Assembly (NCBI RefSeq): GCF_000172635.2
Contig: NC_018632.1
Coordinates: 806,001 to 870,000 of the forward strand
Source: Alteromonas macleodii ATCC 27126
GTDB lineage: Bacteria > Pseudomonadota > Gammaproteobacteria > Enterobacterales > Alteromonadaceae
Direction of reading: 5' to 3'
Length of the DNA stretch: 64,000 nt
Under the pieces are notes generated by a model. That model did no database searches, had not been told where the DNA came from, and saw only the letters and a list, made by a program, of their open reading frames with translations. The position numbers and the translations under genes are program-made. Shown piece after piece: positions 37,520-46,258 of this stretch (the first letter of the stretch is position 1; each line of letters begins with the position of its first letter).

Positions 37520-39071
37520 TCGAACAACGTTTGGGTTAAGTGCGGTACAGCGTCAATCGTTAGTCATTAGCTTAACGGCTTTTTTCACCAGCCTGCTGCT
37601 TATTGCGCTAGTTAGCATTCTTATACTTATTAGTTTTCGAGGTACGGCATATTTTTGGCCAGAGCCCATCTATACGGTTACCGGTACGCATCAAGACGGC
37701 ACAAGGTTTTCGGTGCTTGCGAACCTATTTGATGAATCGACAAATGAGGATGTGACACTTAAGTTCTCAGATGCTCAGCATCCTTATGGCTTTCAAGTCC
37801 AGTTATCTCGAGAGGAAATAGAGACTTCTCTACTTGCAAACCAAAGCGCAGAAATAAAACTGTTAGACGGCAGGCGTGTGTTGGCAATTCCTGAATACAT
37901 CGTCGTGCCATCTAAACCGCCTCAACCTCTTGGTAACATTGACATTGTGCTAGAGGAAGTGGCCCAAATAAGCGCTCAAATTGAAGATTTAAATACGCAA
38001 CACCTTGCACCTATTCACGAAGCGCTATCTCAATTTGATAAACGTAATGTTGTTGCCGACGCGCCAGCAAGAGAGCGTTTAGTGGCATCGTTTGACGAAT
38101 ACCAAAAGCGTGTGGAAGCGTTAGAAGCAACACGAGCCGAGTATACCTTATTGGTAAGTTTTGCTGACGAAACGCCGTTTGTTATTCCCATATCTAGTAT
38201 TCAAGATGTGGATTTTGTCAGTCGTCTAAGTACATGGGAAAAGTGGCAGGCGGCGTTTTCGGAAATCGGTGTTTTTCTCACCGATTCCCCTAAACAAGCG
38301 AATACCTCAGGTGGCGTCTTCCCTGCGTTGTTTGGTACTGTACTCATGGTATTTTTAATGACCATCATCGTAACGCCCTTTGGTGTATTAGCCGCTATTT
38401 ACTTGAGCGAGTATGCACCTAACACGGCGCTTACCACTATTATTCGTGTCAGTGTAAGCAACATGGCAGGTGTACCTTCTATTGTTTACGGCGTATTCGG
38501 CCTTGGTTTCTTTGTTTATACCTTGGGCGGCAGTATTGATGAGCTATTGTTTAGTGACACACTGCCAGCACCCACAATGGGAAGCCCTGGCGTTTTCTGG
38601 GCTGCCTTAACCATGGCAATTTTGACCTTACCTGTAGTGATTGTGGCGACTGAAGAAGGCTTGCGCAGGGTGCCGGAAGGGTTGAAAGCGGGCAGTTACG
38701 CATTAGGAGCTACCAAAATTGAGACTATAGTGCGTACCGTATTGCCTATTGCGTCTCCGGGTATTATGACTGGCGTAATTTTGGCGATTGCGAGGGCGGC
38801 AGGTGAAGTAGCGCCACTTATGTTAGTGGGGGCGGTCAAGTTTGCGCCAACCTTGCCTATAGATGGAGAGTTTCCTTATCTCCACCTTGATAGGCAGTTT
38901 ATGCATTTGGGCGTGCTTATTTATGACGGAGCGTTTCACAGCCAAACTGATGGAAAGAGCGCAAGCATGATGTTTGCCGCTTGCTTGCTTTTACTCGTGG
39001 TGGTGTTTGTATTAAATATTCTGGCAGTTGTACTTAGAGCGCGCCTGCGCAAACGCTATCTCAAAGGATAA
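37512..39071 (+). CDS. pstA: Phosphate ABC transporter permease PstA, long form
   Basis: A 519-residue inner-membrane permease; the usual PstA is about 300. The first transmembrane segment (about 18-42) is followed by about 210 extra residues, including a coiled-coil-like part near 145-215, presumed periplasmic. The permease core begins near residue 260 (GVFPALFGTVLMVFLMTIIV) with the typical PSIVYGVFGLGFF, EEGLRRVPEGLKAGSYALGATK (EAA loop) and ARAAGEVAPLMLVGAV motifs. It pairs with PstC, and its ATG lies inside the restored end of pstC. pstB follows after 15 bases. Phosphate-binding PstS is not encoded nearby. Confidence 0.93.
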   Translation: MVNRTTFGLSAVQRQSLVISLTAFFTSLLLIALVSILILISFRGTAYFWPEPIYTVTGTHQDGTRFSVLANLFDESTNEDVTLKFSDAQHPYGFQVQLSREEIETSLLANQSAEIKLLDGRRVLAIPEYIVVPSKPPQPLGNIDIVLEEVAQISAQIEDLNTQHLAPIHEALSQFDKRNVVADAPARERLVASFDEYQKRVEALEATRAEYTLLVSFADETPFVIPISSIQDVDFVSRLSTWEKWQAAFSEIGVFLTDSPKQANTSGGVFPALFGTVLMVFLMTIIVTPFGVLAAIYLSEYAPNTALTTIIRVSVSNMAGVPSIVYGVFGLGFFVYTLGGSIDELLFSDTLPAPTMGSPGVFWAALTMAILTLPVVIVATEEGLRRVPEGLKAGSYALGATKIETIVRTVLPIASPGIMTGVILAIARAAGEVAPLMLVGAVKFAPTLPIDGEFPYLHLDRQFMHLGVLIYDGAFHSQTDGKSASMMFAACLLLLVVVFVLNILAVVLRARLRKRYLKG

Positions 39072-39086
39072 TACAGGTTTTGTAAC

Positions 39087-39893
39087 ATGTTGAAGTTGTT
39101 TGAACACAATACGCTGAACGTTAACGACATTGGTGAAGAACAAACTGCGGTAGAGGTTAAAAACCTCAACCTGTGGTTTGGCAACAAGCATGTGTTAAAC
39201 GACATCAGTATGCGGATCCCAAAAAACAAAATCACAGCGTTAATTGGTCAAAGTGGTTGCGGTAAATCTACACTCATTAGCTGTTTCAATCGCCTTAACG
39301 ATTTGTATGACGGTTGCAAATACGATGGTGAAATTATTATTGATGGGCAAAACATCAATAGCCGCAAAGTAAATGTGTCACGCCTAAGAACGAACGTGGG
39401 CATGGTTTTTCAGCGACCCAACCCCTTTCCTATGAGCATTTATGAGAACGTGTGCTACGGGCTTAAGCTTCAAGGCGTTAAAATTCGTCGACACTTAGAC
39501 GACGCGGTGGAAAGCGCACTGAAACAGGCGGCGCTGTGGGACGAGGTTAAAGATCGTTTATTTGAATCCGCTCATGTTTTATCTGGCGGTCAGCAGCAGC
39601 GTTTGGTGATTGCAAGAGCACTGGCTTTGAAGCCTGACATTCTACTTCTTGATGAACCCACCTCGGCCCTTGACCCTCTGACCACGCTTTTTATCGAAGA
39701 ACTGATGGATGCATTAAAGAAACAATGCACCATTATTATCGTGACGCACAACATGCAGCAAGCGGCTAGGGTAAGCGACTACACCGCCTTTTTCCATCAG
39801 GGCAGGCTGATAGAATATGCAGACAGCGATACGCTGTTTACTATGCCAGAGAAGAAGCAAACCGAAGACTACATAACGGGGCGATATGGATAA
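39087..39893 (+). CDS. pstB: Phosphate ABC transporter ATPase PstB
   Basis: A 268-residue cytoplasmic ATPase that powers phosphate import through PstCA. Walker A is [10 protein letters not shown], the Q-loop is in [18 protein letters not shown] (typical of PstB), the ABC signature is LSGGQQQRL, and Walker B is [13 protein letters not shown]. The switch His is in [19 protein letters not shown]. The end, [10 protein letters not shown], is the standard PstB tail. The spacing is 15 bases from pstA, and phoU follows about 150 bases later on the same strand. In other bacteria the PstB-PhoU pair passes phosphate status to PhoR; phoBR is outside the window. Confidence 0.98.
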   Translation: MLKLFEHNTLNVNDIGEEQTAVEVKNLNLWFGNKHVLNDISMRIPKNKITALIGQSGCGKSTLISCFNRLNDLYDGCKYDGEIIIDGQNINSRKVNVSRLRTNVGMVFQRPNPFPMSIYENVCYGLKLQGVKIRRHLDDAVESALKQAALWDEVKDRLFESAHVLSGGQQQRLVIARALALKPDILLLDEPTSALDPLTTLFIEELMDALKKQCTIIIVTHNMQQAARVSDYTAFFHQGRLIEYADSDTLFTMPEKKQTEDYITGRYG

Positions 39894-40043
39894 CGTAGCA
39901 GTAGGTGTGTGTTCTAACATGGGTTTGCGCCGTAATGCTTCAATTTGGCAAGATGTAGCGGTTTGTCACGATAGTTCTGCCACAGGTAGCGGCACGATTG
40001 ATTGTCGTTATTCGTTATGCTTACGCCGCGAGGAGAAAACACC

Positions 40044-40760
40044 ATGCGACAGGTAGCCTTAAACACGCATATTTCGGGTACGTTTAATATCGAGTTGGAA
40101 AACTTGCGTAACTCGGTATTAACCATGGGGGGCGAAGTTGAACAGCAGCTGGTGGATACGTTAAAAGCGGTAAAGCACAATCATGCCGCTCTGGCTGAAA
40201 AAGTGGTGTTGAACGACTTAAAAATTAACTCCATGGAAATTCAAATTGACGAAGAGTGCTTGCGCATTATTGCAAAACGTCATCCTACCGCCAGCGATCT
40301 GCGTTTAATTATGACCATTTCCAAAGCCATTACCGATATAGAGCGAATGGGCGATGAAATCGAGCGTATTGCCAAACTAGTAACGCGCAATAAGTTGCCG
40401 AGCTCAGATACCATTAAGAGCAGCATGTTACTTATTGGCGAGCGCGTGGCCGCCATGATGCGCGGCACATTCGACGCTTTTGCTCGTCAGGATGAGGCTG
40501 CGGCGTTAGAAGTGTATGACCAAGACAACCGCATTGACAGTGAGTACAAACGGCTGCTGTCGTATACCACCTCCGAAATGCAGAAAAGCACTGACGACAT
40601 GCAGGATTGGCTGGATGTGTTGTGGGCAATGCGCTCGTTAGAGCGAATTGGTGATAGATGTAAAAACGTGTGTGAATATGTGGTTTATCTCACTCGCGGT
40701 ACTGATGTTAGACATACACCGTTGGAAAATATGCAACAAAAATTGGAAGATTTGACGTAA
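40044..40760 (+). CDS. phoU: Phosphate signalling protein PhoU
   Basis: The ATG at 40044 has GAGGAG eight bases upstream and is preferred over an in-frame start at 40002; this gives 238 residues, close to E. coli (241). Two PhoU helical repeats are visible. Each contains the metal-binding E/DxxxD pattern: ITDIERMGDEIERIAK (about residues 90-105) and RSLERIGDRCKNVCEYVVYL (about 195-215). PhoU represses the Pho regulon when phosphate is plentiful by acting between PstB and PhoR. It closes the pst cluster, and a phosphate transporter gene follows. Confidence 0.96.
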   Translation: MRQVALNTHISGTFNIELENLRNSVLTMGGEVEQQLVDTLKAVKHNHAALAEKVVLNDLKINSMEIQIDEECLRIIAKRHPTASDLRLIMTISKAITDIERMGDEIERIAKLVTRNKLPSSDTIKSSMLLIGERVAAMMRGTFDAFARQDEAAALEVYDQDNRIDSEYKRLLSYTTSEMQKSTDDMQDWLDVLWAMRSLERIGDRCKNVCEYVVYLTRGTDVRHTPLENMQQKLEDLT

Positions 40761-41100
40761 TCCTGTCCAATTGGTCAGTACGATTTTGCGTATTGATATT
40801 CAAATATGGATACATGCGAAATTTATTTGTCATAAAACTGAAATATTTGGTGGATTTATCATCGCATTCAAATAATTCCGCATACTTTTATCGTTTTTCA
40901 GTGATTTTCGCTATGGCTTCTAACATGATTACGTTATCATGCGCCGCAGCCAAGAACAGATCGTGCAAAATTTAATCGAACCTTATGATAAAACACAATT
41001 TGTCTTTAACTTCATTCTCTAGCCTTTGTGGTGAAGAGATCATGCTACTTACTCAAGTAGCGTCCAGCCTAAATCGCGTTTAGATCGGGAGCGATTATCC
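40761..41100 (+). other. Leader region between phoU and the PiT gene
   Basis: A 340-base AT-rich non-coding stretch. It holds a Pho-box-like element at 40827-40844 and GGGAG at 41087-41091 as ribosome site for the GTG start of the PiT gene. A 60-codon frame beginning at 40793 has no ribosome site or family features and is not called. Confidence 0.5.
40827..40844 (+). promoter_or_regulatory. Pho-box-like element upstream of the PiT gene
   Basis: TTGTCAT-AAAA-CTGAAAT: two 7-base half-sites with a 4-base spacer. The first matches CTGTCAT in 6 of 7 bases and the second in 5 of 7. It is 257 bases from the GTG start, farther than usual, so control of the transporter by PhoB is only suggested. Confidence 0.5.
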
Positions 41101-42372
41101 GTGGAATTTTTTGAAAGTTATGGCCTAATTCTTATAATCCTTGCCGCCGGCGTTGGTTTCGTCATGGCATGGGGTATTGGAGCGAATGACGTTGCCAACG
41201 CAATGGGTACGTCAGTAGGTTCTAAAGCTTTAACCATAAAACAAGCCATTATCATTGCAATGATATTTGAGTTTGCTGGCGCCTACCTAGCAGGTGGCGA
41301 AGTAACGTCTACCATTCGAAAAGGGATTATCGACTCAACCTATTTTATAGACATACCTGAATACCTTGTATTAGGCATGATCTCATCACTACTTGCAGCT
41401 GGAATCTGGCTGGCGGTAGCGTCATGGTTGGGGTGGCCTGTATCTACAACTCACTCAATTATCGGTGCAATCATCGGTTTTACTGCCACTGGCGTCAGCA
41501 TGGACGCAGTAGCATGGGACAAAGTGGGCGGTATTGTTGGTAGCTGGGTCGTAACCCCAGCTATTTCAGGCATCATTGCTTATCTTATTTTCATGAGCGC
41601 GCACAAGCTCATCTTCCAAACAGCCTCACCGTTTGCAAATGCCAAGCGTTATGTGCCGTTTTATATGGCGTTAGCGGGCTTTGTGATGTCGCTTGTTACT
41701 ATTAAGAAGGGCCTTAAACACGTTGGGTTAGAGCTAAGTGCCGTTAACGGATATCTACTGGCTGTTGGTATTGCCGTAGCTTTAGGCTTCTTGGGTAAAT
41801 GGTTTATCGGCCGTATGAAGTTCAGCGGTTCTGAAGATGCAGACCTACAGGCGGCTAACGTTGAGAAAGTATTCGCGCTGCTAATGGTAGTAACAGCCTG
41901 TTGTATGGCGTTTGCCCACGGTTCAAATGATGTAGCTAACGCTATTGGGCCATTAGCTGCGGTAGTTAGCGTAGTAAGTAGTGGCGGCGAAATTAACTCT
42001 AGCACTACACTTGCACCTTGGATCCTTCCTCTTGGTGGTTTAGGTATTGTTGCGGGTCTTGCGCTGTTTGGACATCGCGTTATCAAGACCATTGGTCAAG
42101 GTATTACACACTTAACACCAAGTCGCGGTTTTGCAGCAGAACTCGCTGCAGCGTGCACGGTAGTTATTGCATCAGGTACGGGTTTACCTATTTCGACTAC
42201 CCAAACACTTGTAGGAGCGGTACTAGGTGTAGGTCTGGCGCGTGGTGTATCAGCGCTTAACCTAGGCATTGTGAGAAATATCGTCGTATCGTGGATTGTT
42301 ACGTTGCCTGCGGGCGCAATCCTCTCGATTATCTTCTTCTACATTCTTAAGGCGTCGTTTGGCGTAGCGTAA
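41101..42372 (+). CDS. Inorganic phosphate transporter, PiT family
   Basis: A 423-residue integral membrane symporter for phosphate (or metal-phosphate), with about ten hydrophobic segments. The two PiT signature repeats are clear: GIGANDVANAMGTSVGSKAL near residue 27 and AFAHGSNDVANAIGPLAAVV near residue 273, plus the paired WPVSTTHSIIGAI and LPISTTQTLVGAV loops. It begins with GTG behind GGGAG. It provides low-affinity uptake next to the high-affinity Pst genes. No PhoU-like DUF47 partner precedes it, although phoU itself is the upstream neighbour. A strong terminator follows. Confidence 0.95.
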   Translation: MEFFESYGLILIILAAGVGFVMAWGIGANDVANAMGTSVGSKALTIKQAIIIAMIFEFAGAYLAGGEVTSTIRKGIIDSTYFIDIPEYLVLGMISSLLAAGIWLAVASWLGWPVSTTHSIIGAIIGFTATGVSMDAVAWDKVGGIVGSWVVTPAISGIIAYLIFMSAHKLIFQTASPFANAKRYVPFYMALAGFVMSLVTIKKGLKHVGLELSAVNGYLLAVGIAVALGFLGKWFIGRMKFSGSEDADLQAANVEKVFALLMVVTACCMAFAHGSNDVANAIGPLAAVVSVVSSGGEINSSTTLAPWILPLGGLGIVAGLALFGHRVIKTIGQGITHLTPSRGFAAELAAACTVVIASGTGLPISTTQTLVGAVLGVGLARGVSALNLGIVRNIVVSWIVTLPAGAILSIIFFYILKASFGVA

Positions 42373-42413
42373 AACACAGCGCTTAAAAACGTTCGCATTA
42401 AGCGAAAAGAATT

Positions 42414-42451
42414 AAAAAAGGCCGTGCTTGAAGTGAAGCACGGCCTTTTTG
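42414..42451. terminator. Bidirectional rho-independent terminator
   Basis: AAAAAGGCCGTGCTT and AAGCACGGCCTTTTT form a 15-pair stem with a 6-base loop between the convergent PiT and uspE genes. A and T tracts on either side allow use from both directions. Confidence 0.92.
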
Positions 42452-42468
42452 TTTGTGGAATGTTTTCT

Positions 42469-43446
42469 TTAATCAATAGAGATAGGCGTTTCAAAACCGC
42501 GTGGTTTAACGCCCACTACGGCGCATTTTAGCTGATGAATGGTTTCTTCCGCGGTGTCGCCCATGATATAGCCAGGCACGCCCAAACGTGCCACTGTGCC
42601 CATTACGATAATGTCGGTATCAAGGGACGTGGTAGTGGCTGCAATTTCTCTTCTAGGGTAGCCGTGAACAATGTGCTTCAGAGGTTTCAAATACTCTAAT
42701 ACATTGTCATCCAATTCATTGCCTAGTTCTTCAAGCAATTTGTCTAGTTCCGATTCACGCTCGGCATGGATTTTTGCAAGATCGGTTTCCATTCTGTCGT
42801 TATCAACCGATATAAACCCGTCTCTTGCTATGTTCTCAGGAACCGCATCGAAAACGTGGACAATGTGCAGCTGTGCAAATTCTAGCAAGGCTATTTGGCT
42901 TGCGTGACGCAAAATGTCGCGATTAAGATCGCGCCTAATAGACACTTCATGCTGTGGATAGTGATAGTTCAAATCCAGTGCTGCAACTACGTTTTTGTAC
43001 TGACTGCGAGGCTTGTGGTTAATGATCCAAACCGGGCAAGGGCATTTGCGGAATAAACGCATGTCTAAGCTTCCGAACAACTTATCTAGAAAGCTCTCTT
43101 CTGCCCGTTTAATTACTAGATCGATATTGTTCTTTTTTACATAACGCACAACGTCAATAAGCGGCTGACCTACCGTTACCGCGGTAGACACAGGATAGTG
43201 TTTTCCCCAGCTTTCCGCTTGTTCTTTTAACCAATGCTGGGCTTGGGTTTCCATGGTTTGCTGAGAATCAACATAAGAGAAAGACTCCATAACCATACTG
43301 GCGTTGGGCGGTAAAGATTCTAACGAAAGCATAATGGTAAGCGAGGCTTGATGCGCTTTGGCGATATGCAGTGCTTGGGCTACCGTATCATCTTGACGAT
43401 GCGAGTCACTCAATACGCATAAAATGTTCTTATAATGTCCTTTCAT
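42469..43446 (-). CDS. uspE: Universal stress protein E (tandem Usp domains)
   Basis: A 325-residue cytoplasmic protein made of two Usp domains, about residues 4-145 and 155-310, as in UspE (E. coli 316). The first starts YKNILCVLSDSHRQDD and ends with CPVWIINH. The second starts YKNVVAALDLNYHY and has the ATP-binding-type GTVARLGVPGYIMGDTAEETI motif. UspE proteins act in stress resistance, adhesion and motility. No partner gene lies on its strand. The gene converges on the PiT transporter and is divergent from the OxyR-like regulator. Confidence 0.93.
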   Translation of the reverse strand: MKGHYKNILCVLSDSHRQDDTVAQALHIAKAHQASLTIMLSLESLPPNASMVMESFSYVDSQQTMETQAQHWLKEQAESWGKHYPVSTAVTVGQPLIDVVRYVKKNNIDLVIKRAEESFLDKLFGSLDMRLFRKCPCPVWIINHKPRSQYKNVVAALDLNYHYPQHEVSIRRDLNRDILRHASQIALLEFAQLHIVHVFDAVPENIARDGFISVDNDRMETDLAKIHAERESELDKLLEELGNELDDNVLEYLKPLKHIVHGYPRREIAATTTSLDTDIIVMGTVARLGVPGYIMGDTAEETIHQLKCAVVGVKPRGFETPISID

Positions 43447-43775
43447 ACTGCCCTCAATAGTTAATCGCTCTATTGACTGAATGATACAAGAGCGGGTCTT
43501 ACTTCGCTGTAAAAATATGTTGCGTATAATGCTTTAATTTAATCCTAACGCTACTTATGGGGGCTTTCCAGCGCGAAATGTCAAATTCTCAAAAGCTTCT
43601 TATAGATTGCACAATAAACAGAATTATCTACCTCTTTTTTTAGGATGTTGTATACGCACAGCTGCGAATAATAGAAGATCGCTCTCGTTAACCATGGGTA
43701 TCAACCCTAGGCGCTATTTAATCTTTATGTTAGATTAATCCAATATTTTTTAATCCCTTTTTAAATAATTGTGAG
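43447..43775. other. Divergent promoter region of uspE and the OxyR-like gene
   Basis: A 329-base AT-rich non-coding region. I see no convincing operator; in particular no four-fold ATAG spaced OxyR site is evident. GTGAG just before the regulator start serves as its ribosome site. Confidence 0.4.
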
Positions 43776-44690
43776 ATGCCCATGAAATGGCCTAATCTTA
43801 AGCACCTGCACTATTTGGTGACGCTACATCAAGAGCAACATTTTCACCGTGCTGCACAGCGCTGTAACGTAAGTCAGTCAACATTGAGTACGGCCATTCA
43901 GAACCTTGAAGAGCACTTCGGAAGCCAACTTCTTGAGCGTGAACATAAAACCTTTGTGTTTACATCGTTGGGACTAGATATTGTTGAACGCAGTAAAGTG
44001 CTACTTCAGGAAGCGGGAGAGCTGGTTGAGTATGCGCAAAACGCGGGCAATTGGCAGCGAGGCACCTTAAAACTAGGTGTTATTCCAACCATTGCGCCGT
44101 TTCTTTTTGAAGGCATGATGGGGGCGTTTTCTGCATTTTTACCCGAGATCAACTTAGAAATGCAGGAAGACACGACGGAGAAGTTGCTACAGCAATTGAC
44201 CGACGGCAGATTAGACTTACTTATTCTAGCGTTGCCAATGGAAACACCAGGGTGTAAACAGATGGTCTTGGGGCATGACCCGTTCCATCTTATTGCGCAC
44301 AAAGATATGGCTGAGCAACTACCTAATCCTGTCGACATTTCAACCCTGCCTAAAAAGAGTATTTTCTTACTTCAGCAAGAACATTGTATGACCGGGCATG
44401 CGGTGAGCGCGTGTAACCTTCAGCACAGCGACCAAATTAGCAGCGTAGCGGCAAGCAGCTTATATACCTTGGTGCAATTAGCGAATAGCAAAATGGGCTA
44501 CACCTTCTTACCTGAACTTGCGATAAACCAGTCTATTCTTGAGCACACAGGTCTTAAGAGCTTCCCCGCTGAAGAGCAGGGGTTTCGTGAGATTGGCTTA
44601 GTATGGCGTTCAGGCACTACGCGTATGCAGCTGTTTCGTCGTATCGGTGAAATTATCTCGCCACTGTTGCCTATTCCTACACTAAAATAA
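43776..44690 (+). CDS. oxyR: LysR-family regulator of the OxyR type
   Basis: A 304-residue LysR protein. A winged helix-turn-helix covers about residues 8-66 (HFHRAAQRCNVSQSTLSTAIQNLEE), followed by an effector domain. Two cysteines, C204 in EHCMTGHA and C213 in SACN, are nine residues apart, as are the peroxide-sensing C199 and C208 of E. coli OxyR. The following acidic and hydrophobic pattern also fits. OxyR activates catalase, peroxidase and related genes when the disulfide forms. Translation more likely starts at the ATG at 43782, six bases from GTGAG. No target gene is adjacent, but peroxide-defence genes (ohr, peroxiredoxin) lie within 10 kb. Confidence 0.82.
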   Translation: MPMKWPNLKHLHYLVTLHQEQHFHRAAQRCNVSQSTLSTAIQNLEEHFGSQLLEREHKTFVFTSLGLDIVERSKVLLQEAGELVEYAQNAGNWQRGTLKLGVIPTIAPFLFEGMMGAFSAFLPEINLEMQEDTTEKLLQQLTDGRLDLLILALPMETPGCKQMVLGHDPFHLIAHKDMAEQLPNPVDISTLPKKSIFLLQQEHCMTGHAVSACNLQHSDQISSVAASSLYTLVQLANSKMGYTFLPELAINQSILEHTGLKSFPAEEQGFREIGLVWRSGTTRMQLFRRIGEIISPLLPIPTLK

Positions 44691-44726
44691 CCTTGGCGCT
44701 GAGCGCGCTACCTTTCATATTTAGCT

Positions 44727-44763
44727 AAAGCGGTTAAGCCTATAGGTTCAGCCGCTTTTTTAT
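44727..44763 (+). terminator. Probable terminator of the OxyR-like gene
   Basis: An imperfect stem of AAAGCGGTT...GCC with GGTTC...GCCGCTTT runs into six Ts, 37 bases after the stop codon. Confidence 0.65.
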
Positions 44764-44946
44764 TGCTGACATCAATTATTTTCTTGTGCACCAACCCCAA
44801 AGAAGTTCTTCATCCATCGCTTAAAGCACAGTTTCATTGGCGTTATTCCCTAAATGACAATTTATTTATCAATTAAACAAACTTTTTTGCAAAGCTTATC
44901 GACTTAATGGTTAAGTAAAAAAAAGAGCGTAAAAACGGGGAACGGC

Positions 44947-45483
44947 GTGTTTAATAAACGAGATGAAAAACTCGTGGAACAGGCATTAAAGGGTAATAAA
45001 AAAGCGTGGTTTACGCTTATATCTCGCTACGAAACCGCTATGTATCAATACGGTATTCGAATGACAGGGAATAGCCATGATGCAGCAGATTTAATGCAGG
45101 AGATTTTTATCTCTGTGTTTCGCAGTCTTGCCTGTTTTAAAGGTGAGGGCAGTTTTAAAAGTTGGCTCTATCGCATTGCCCACTGTCGCTGCGTTGAACT
45201 GTATCGCAAGCGAAAGCCGCATTCTGACATTGACGATATACAGGCGCCACTTTGCGGTGCGCCATGCCCTGAAATGCAGCTTTATAGCGACAGAGAGAGT
45301 AGAGCATTAACGCAGGCTATGCAGACCCTACCTTTGGGCCAAAAGGCGGTGGTGGAATTGAAATTCTTCGGCCACTTCACGTTCGAAGAAATTGCACAGC
45401 AAATGGATATCTCAGTAAATACCGCTAAGTCGCGACTTTACGCAGCCTTGGCAAAGTTGAAGTTGAAGTTGGAGTTGGAATAA
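44947..45483 (+). CDS. ECF-type RNA polymerase sigma factor
   Basis: A 178-residue sigma-70 family protein with regions 2 and 4 only, as in extracytoplasmic-function sigmas. Region 2 includes NSHDAADLMQEIFISVFRSL and FKSWLYRIAHCRCVELYRKR (about residues 38-95). Region 4 includes TFEEIAQQMDISVNTAKSRL (about 145-165). The GTG start follows GGGGAA. The stop shares one base with the start of the next gene (TAATG), so translational coupling to its likely anti-sigma partner is expected. ECF factors usually respond to envelope or oxidative stress. The signal is unknown. Confidence 0.9.
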   Translation: MFNKRDEKLVEQALKGNKKAWFTLISRYETAMYQYGIRMTGNSHDAADLMQEIFISVFRSLACFKGEGSFKSWLYRIAHCRCVELYRKRKPHSDIDDIQAPLCGAPCPEMQLYSDRESRALTQAMQTLPLGQKAVVELKFFGHFTFEEIAQQMDISVNTAKSRLYAALAKLKLKLELE

Positions 45484-46241
45484 TGACCTTATATGACAAA
45501 GAAGCCTTATTCTCAGCTTATTTGGACAACTCGCTTGATAGCGAGCAGGAAAAGCAGTTTAACGCGTTGTGCGATTCAGATGCTGAGTTCGCGCAGGCGG
45601 TAGAAAATAGCGTCCGTTTGAACAGCGCAAGTGCAAGCTTCGTTGCTCCGGCACTTCCCCAGTGGGACAAAGAACAGACCTTTTTTAAGAAAGATGAACC
45701 ACGTTCGCTGTCGTCTTGGTTTAGCTTGCCGTCGTGTGCCATGGCCATGTCGGCCTGTGCGCTGTTAGCCGTACTCACCGGTGCAAAGCTGTCGTATAGC
45801 GATAACGGTATAGCGCTTACGTTTTCAAACAAAAGCGCCAACGCAGTGGATGAAATGGTTGAGCAACGCGTTACGCAAGAAGTTGCTAAAGCTTTAGGTG
45901 AGCAACGTGATTTCTATCAACAAGCAAACCAAACACTATTCAAAGAATACGCTCAGGCGCTATCTACACAGCAGCAACAAAGCAGTGCGGAGCTTACTAA
46001 GTACTTGTTAGCATCGAGTAGAGAAGAACGCAAACACGACTTTGCCGAGCTTATTAAATTTATCAACGAGCAGCGTATTGATGATCAAAGATTCTATGCA
46101 CGCCAATTTACGCGTCTACAGGATGAAATTGATGACATTGAAATAGGGTACAGCGCGGTAAATTTACCCAAAAGCCGTTCTGAAGTGCCATTAGCCATGC
46201 CGTATGAAACAAACAATCCACAGTCGTCGCTAGATGATTAA
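45483..46241 (+). CDS. Probable membrane-bound anti-sigma factor
   Basis: A 252-residue protein. The N-terminus (about residues 1-70) resembles the ASD-like start of anti-sigma factors: DKEALFSAYLDNSLDSEQEK, then an acidic helix. The zinc HxxxCxxC motif of the ZAS class is absent. One transmembrane segment lies at about 80-100, after LSSWFSLPSC. The C-terminal about 150 residues are a Gln/Glu-rich, probably coiled-coil periplasmic domain. Coupling to the sigma gene (one-base overlap) is the main argument for the role; the sequence alone would not prove it. Its coiled coil could contact the third protein of the operon. Confidence 0.65.
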   Translation: MTLYDKEALFSAYLDNSLDSEQEKQFNALCDSDAEFAQAVENSVRLNSASASFVAPALPQWDKEQTFFKKDEPRSLSSWFSLPSCAMAMSACALLAVLTGAKLSYSDNGIALTFSNKSANAVDEMVEQRVTQEVAKALGEQRDFYQQANQTLFKEYAQALSTQQQQSSAELTKYLLASSREERKHDFAELIKFINEQRIDDQRFYARQFTRLQDEIDDIEIGYSAVNLPKSRSEVPLAMPYETNNPQSSLDD

Positions 46242-46258
46242 TGTAATTAGGTGAAATT

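Noticed and set aside
44820..44946. Autoregulated ECF promoter before the sigma gene
   Set aside because: No GGAAC-type -35 with a suitably spaced -10 element could be identified with confidence.
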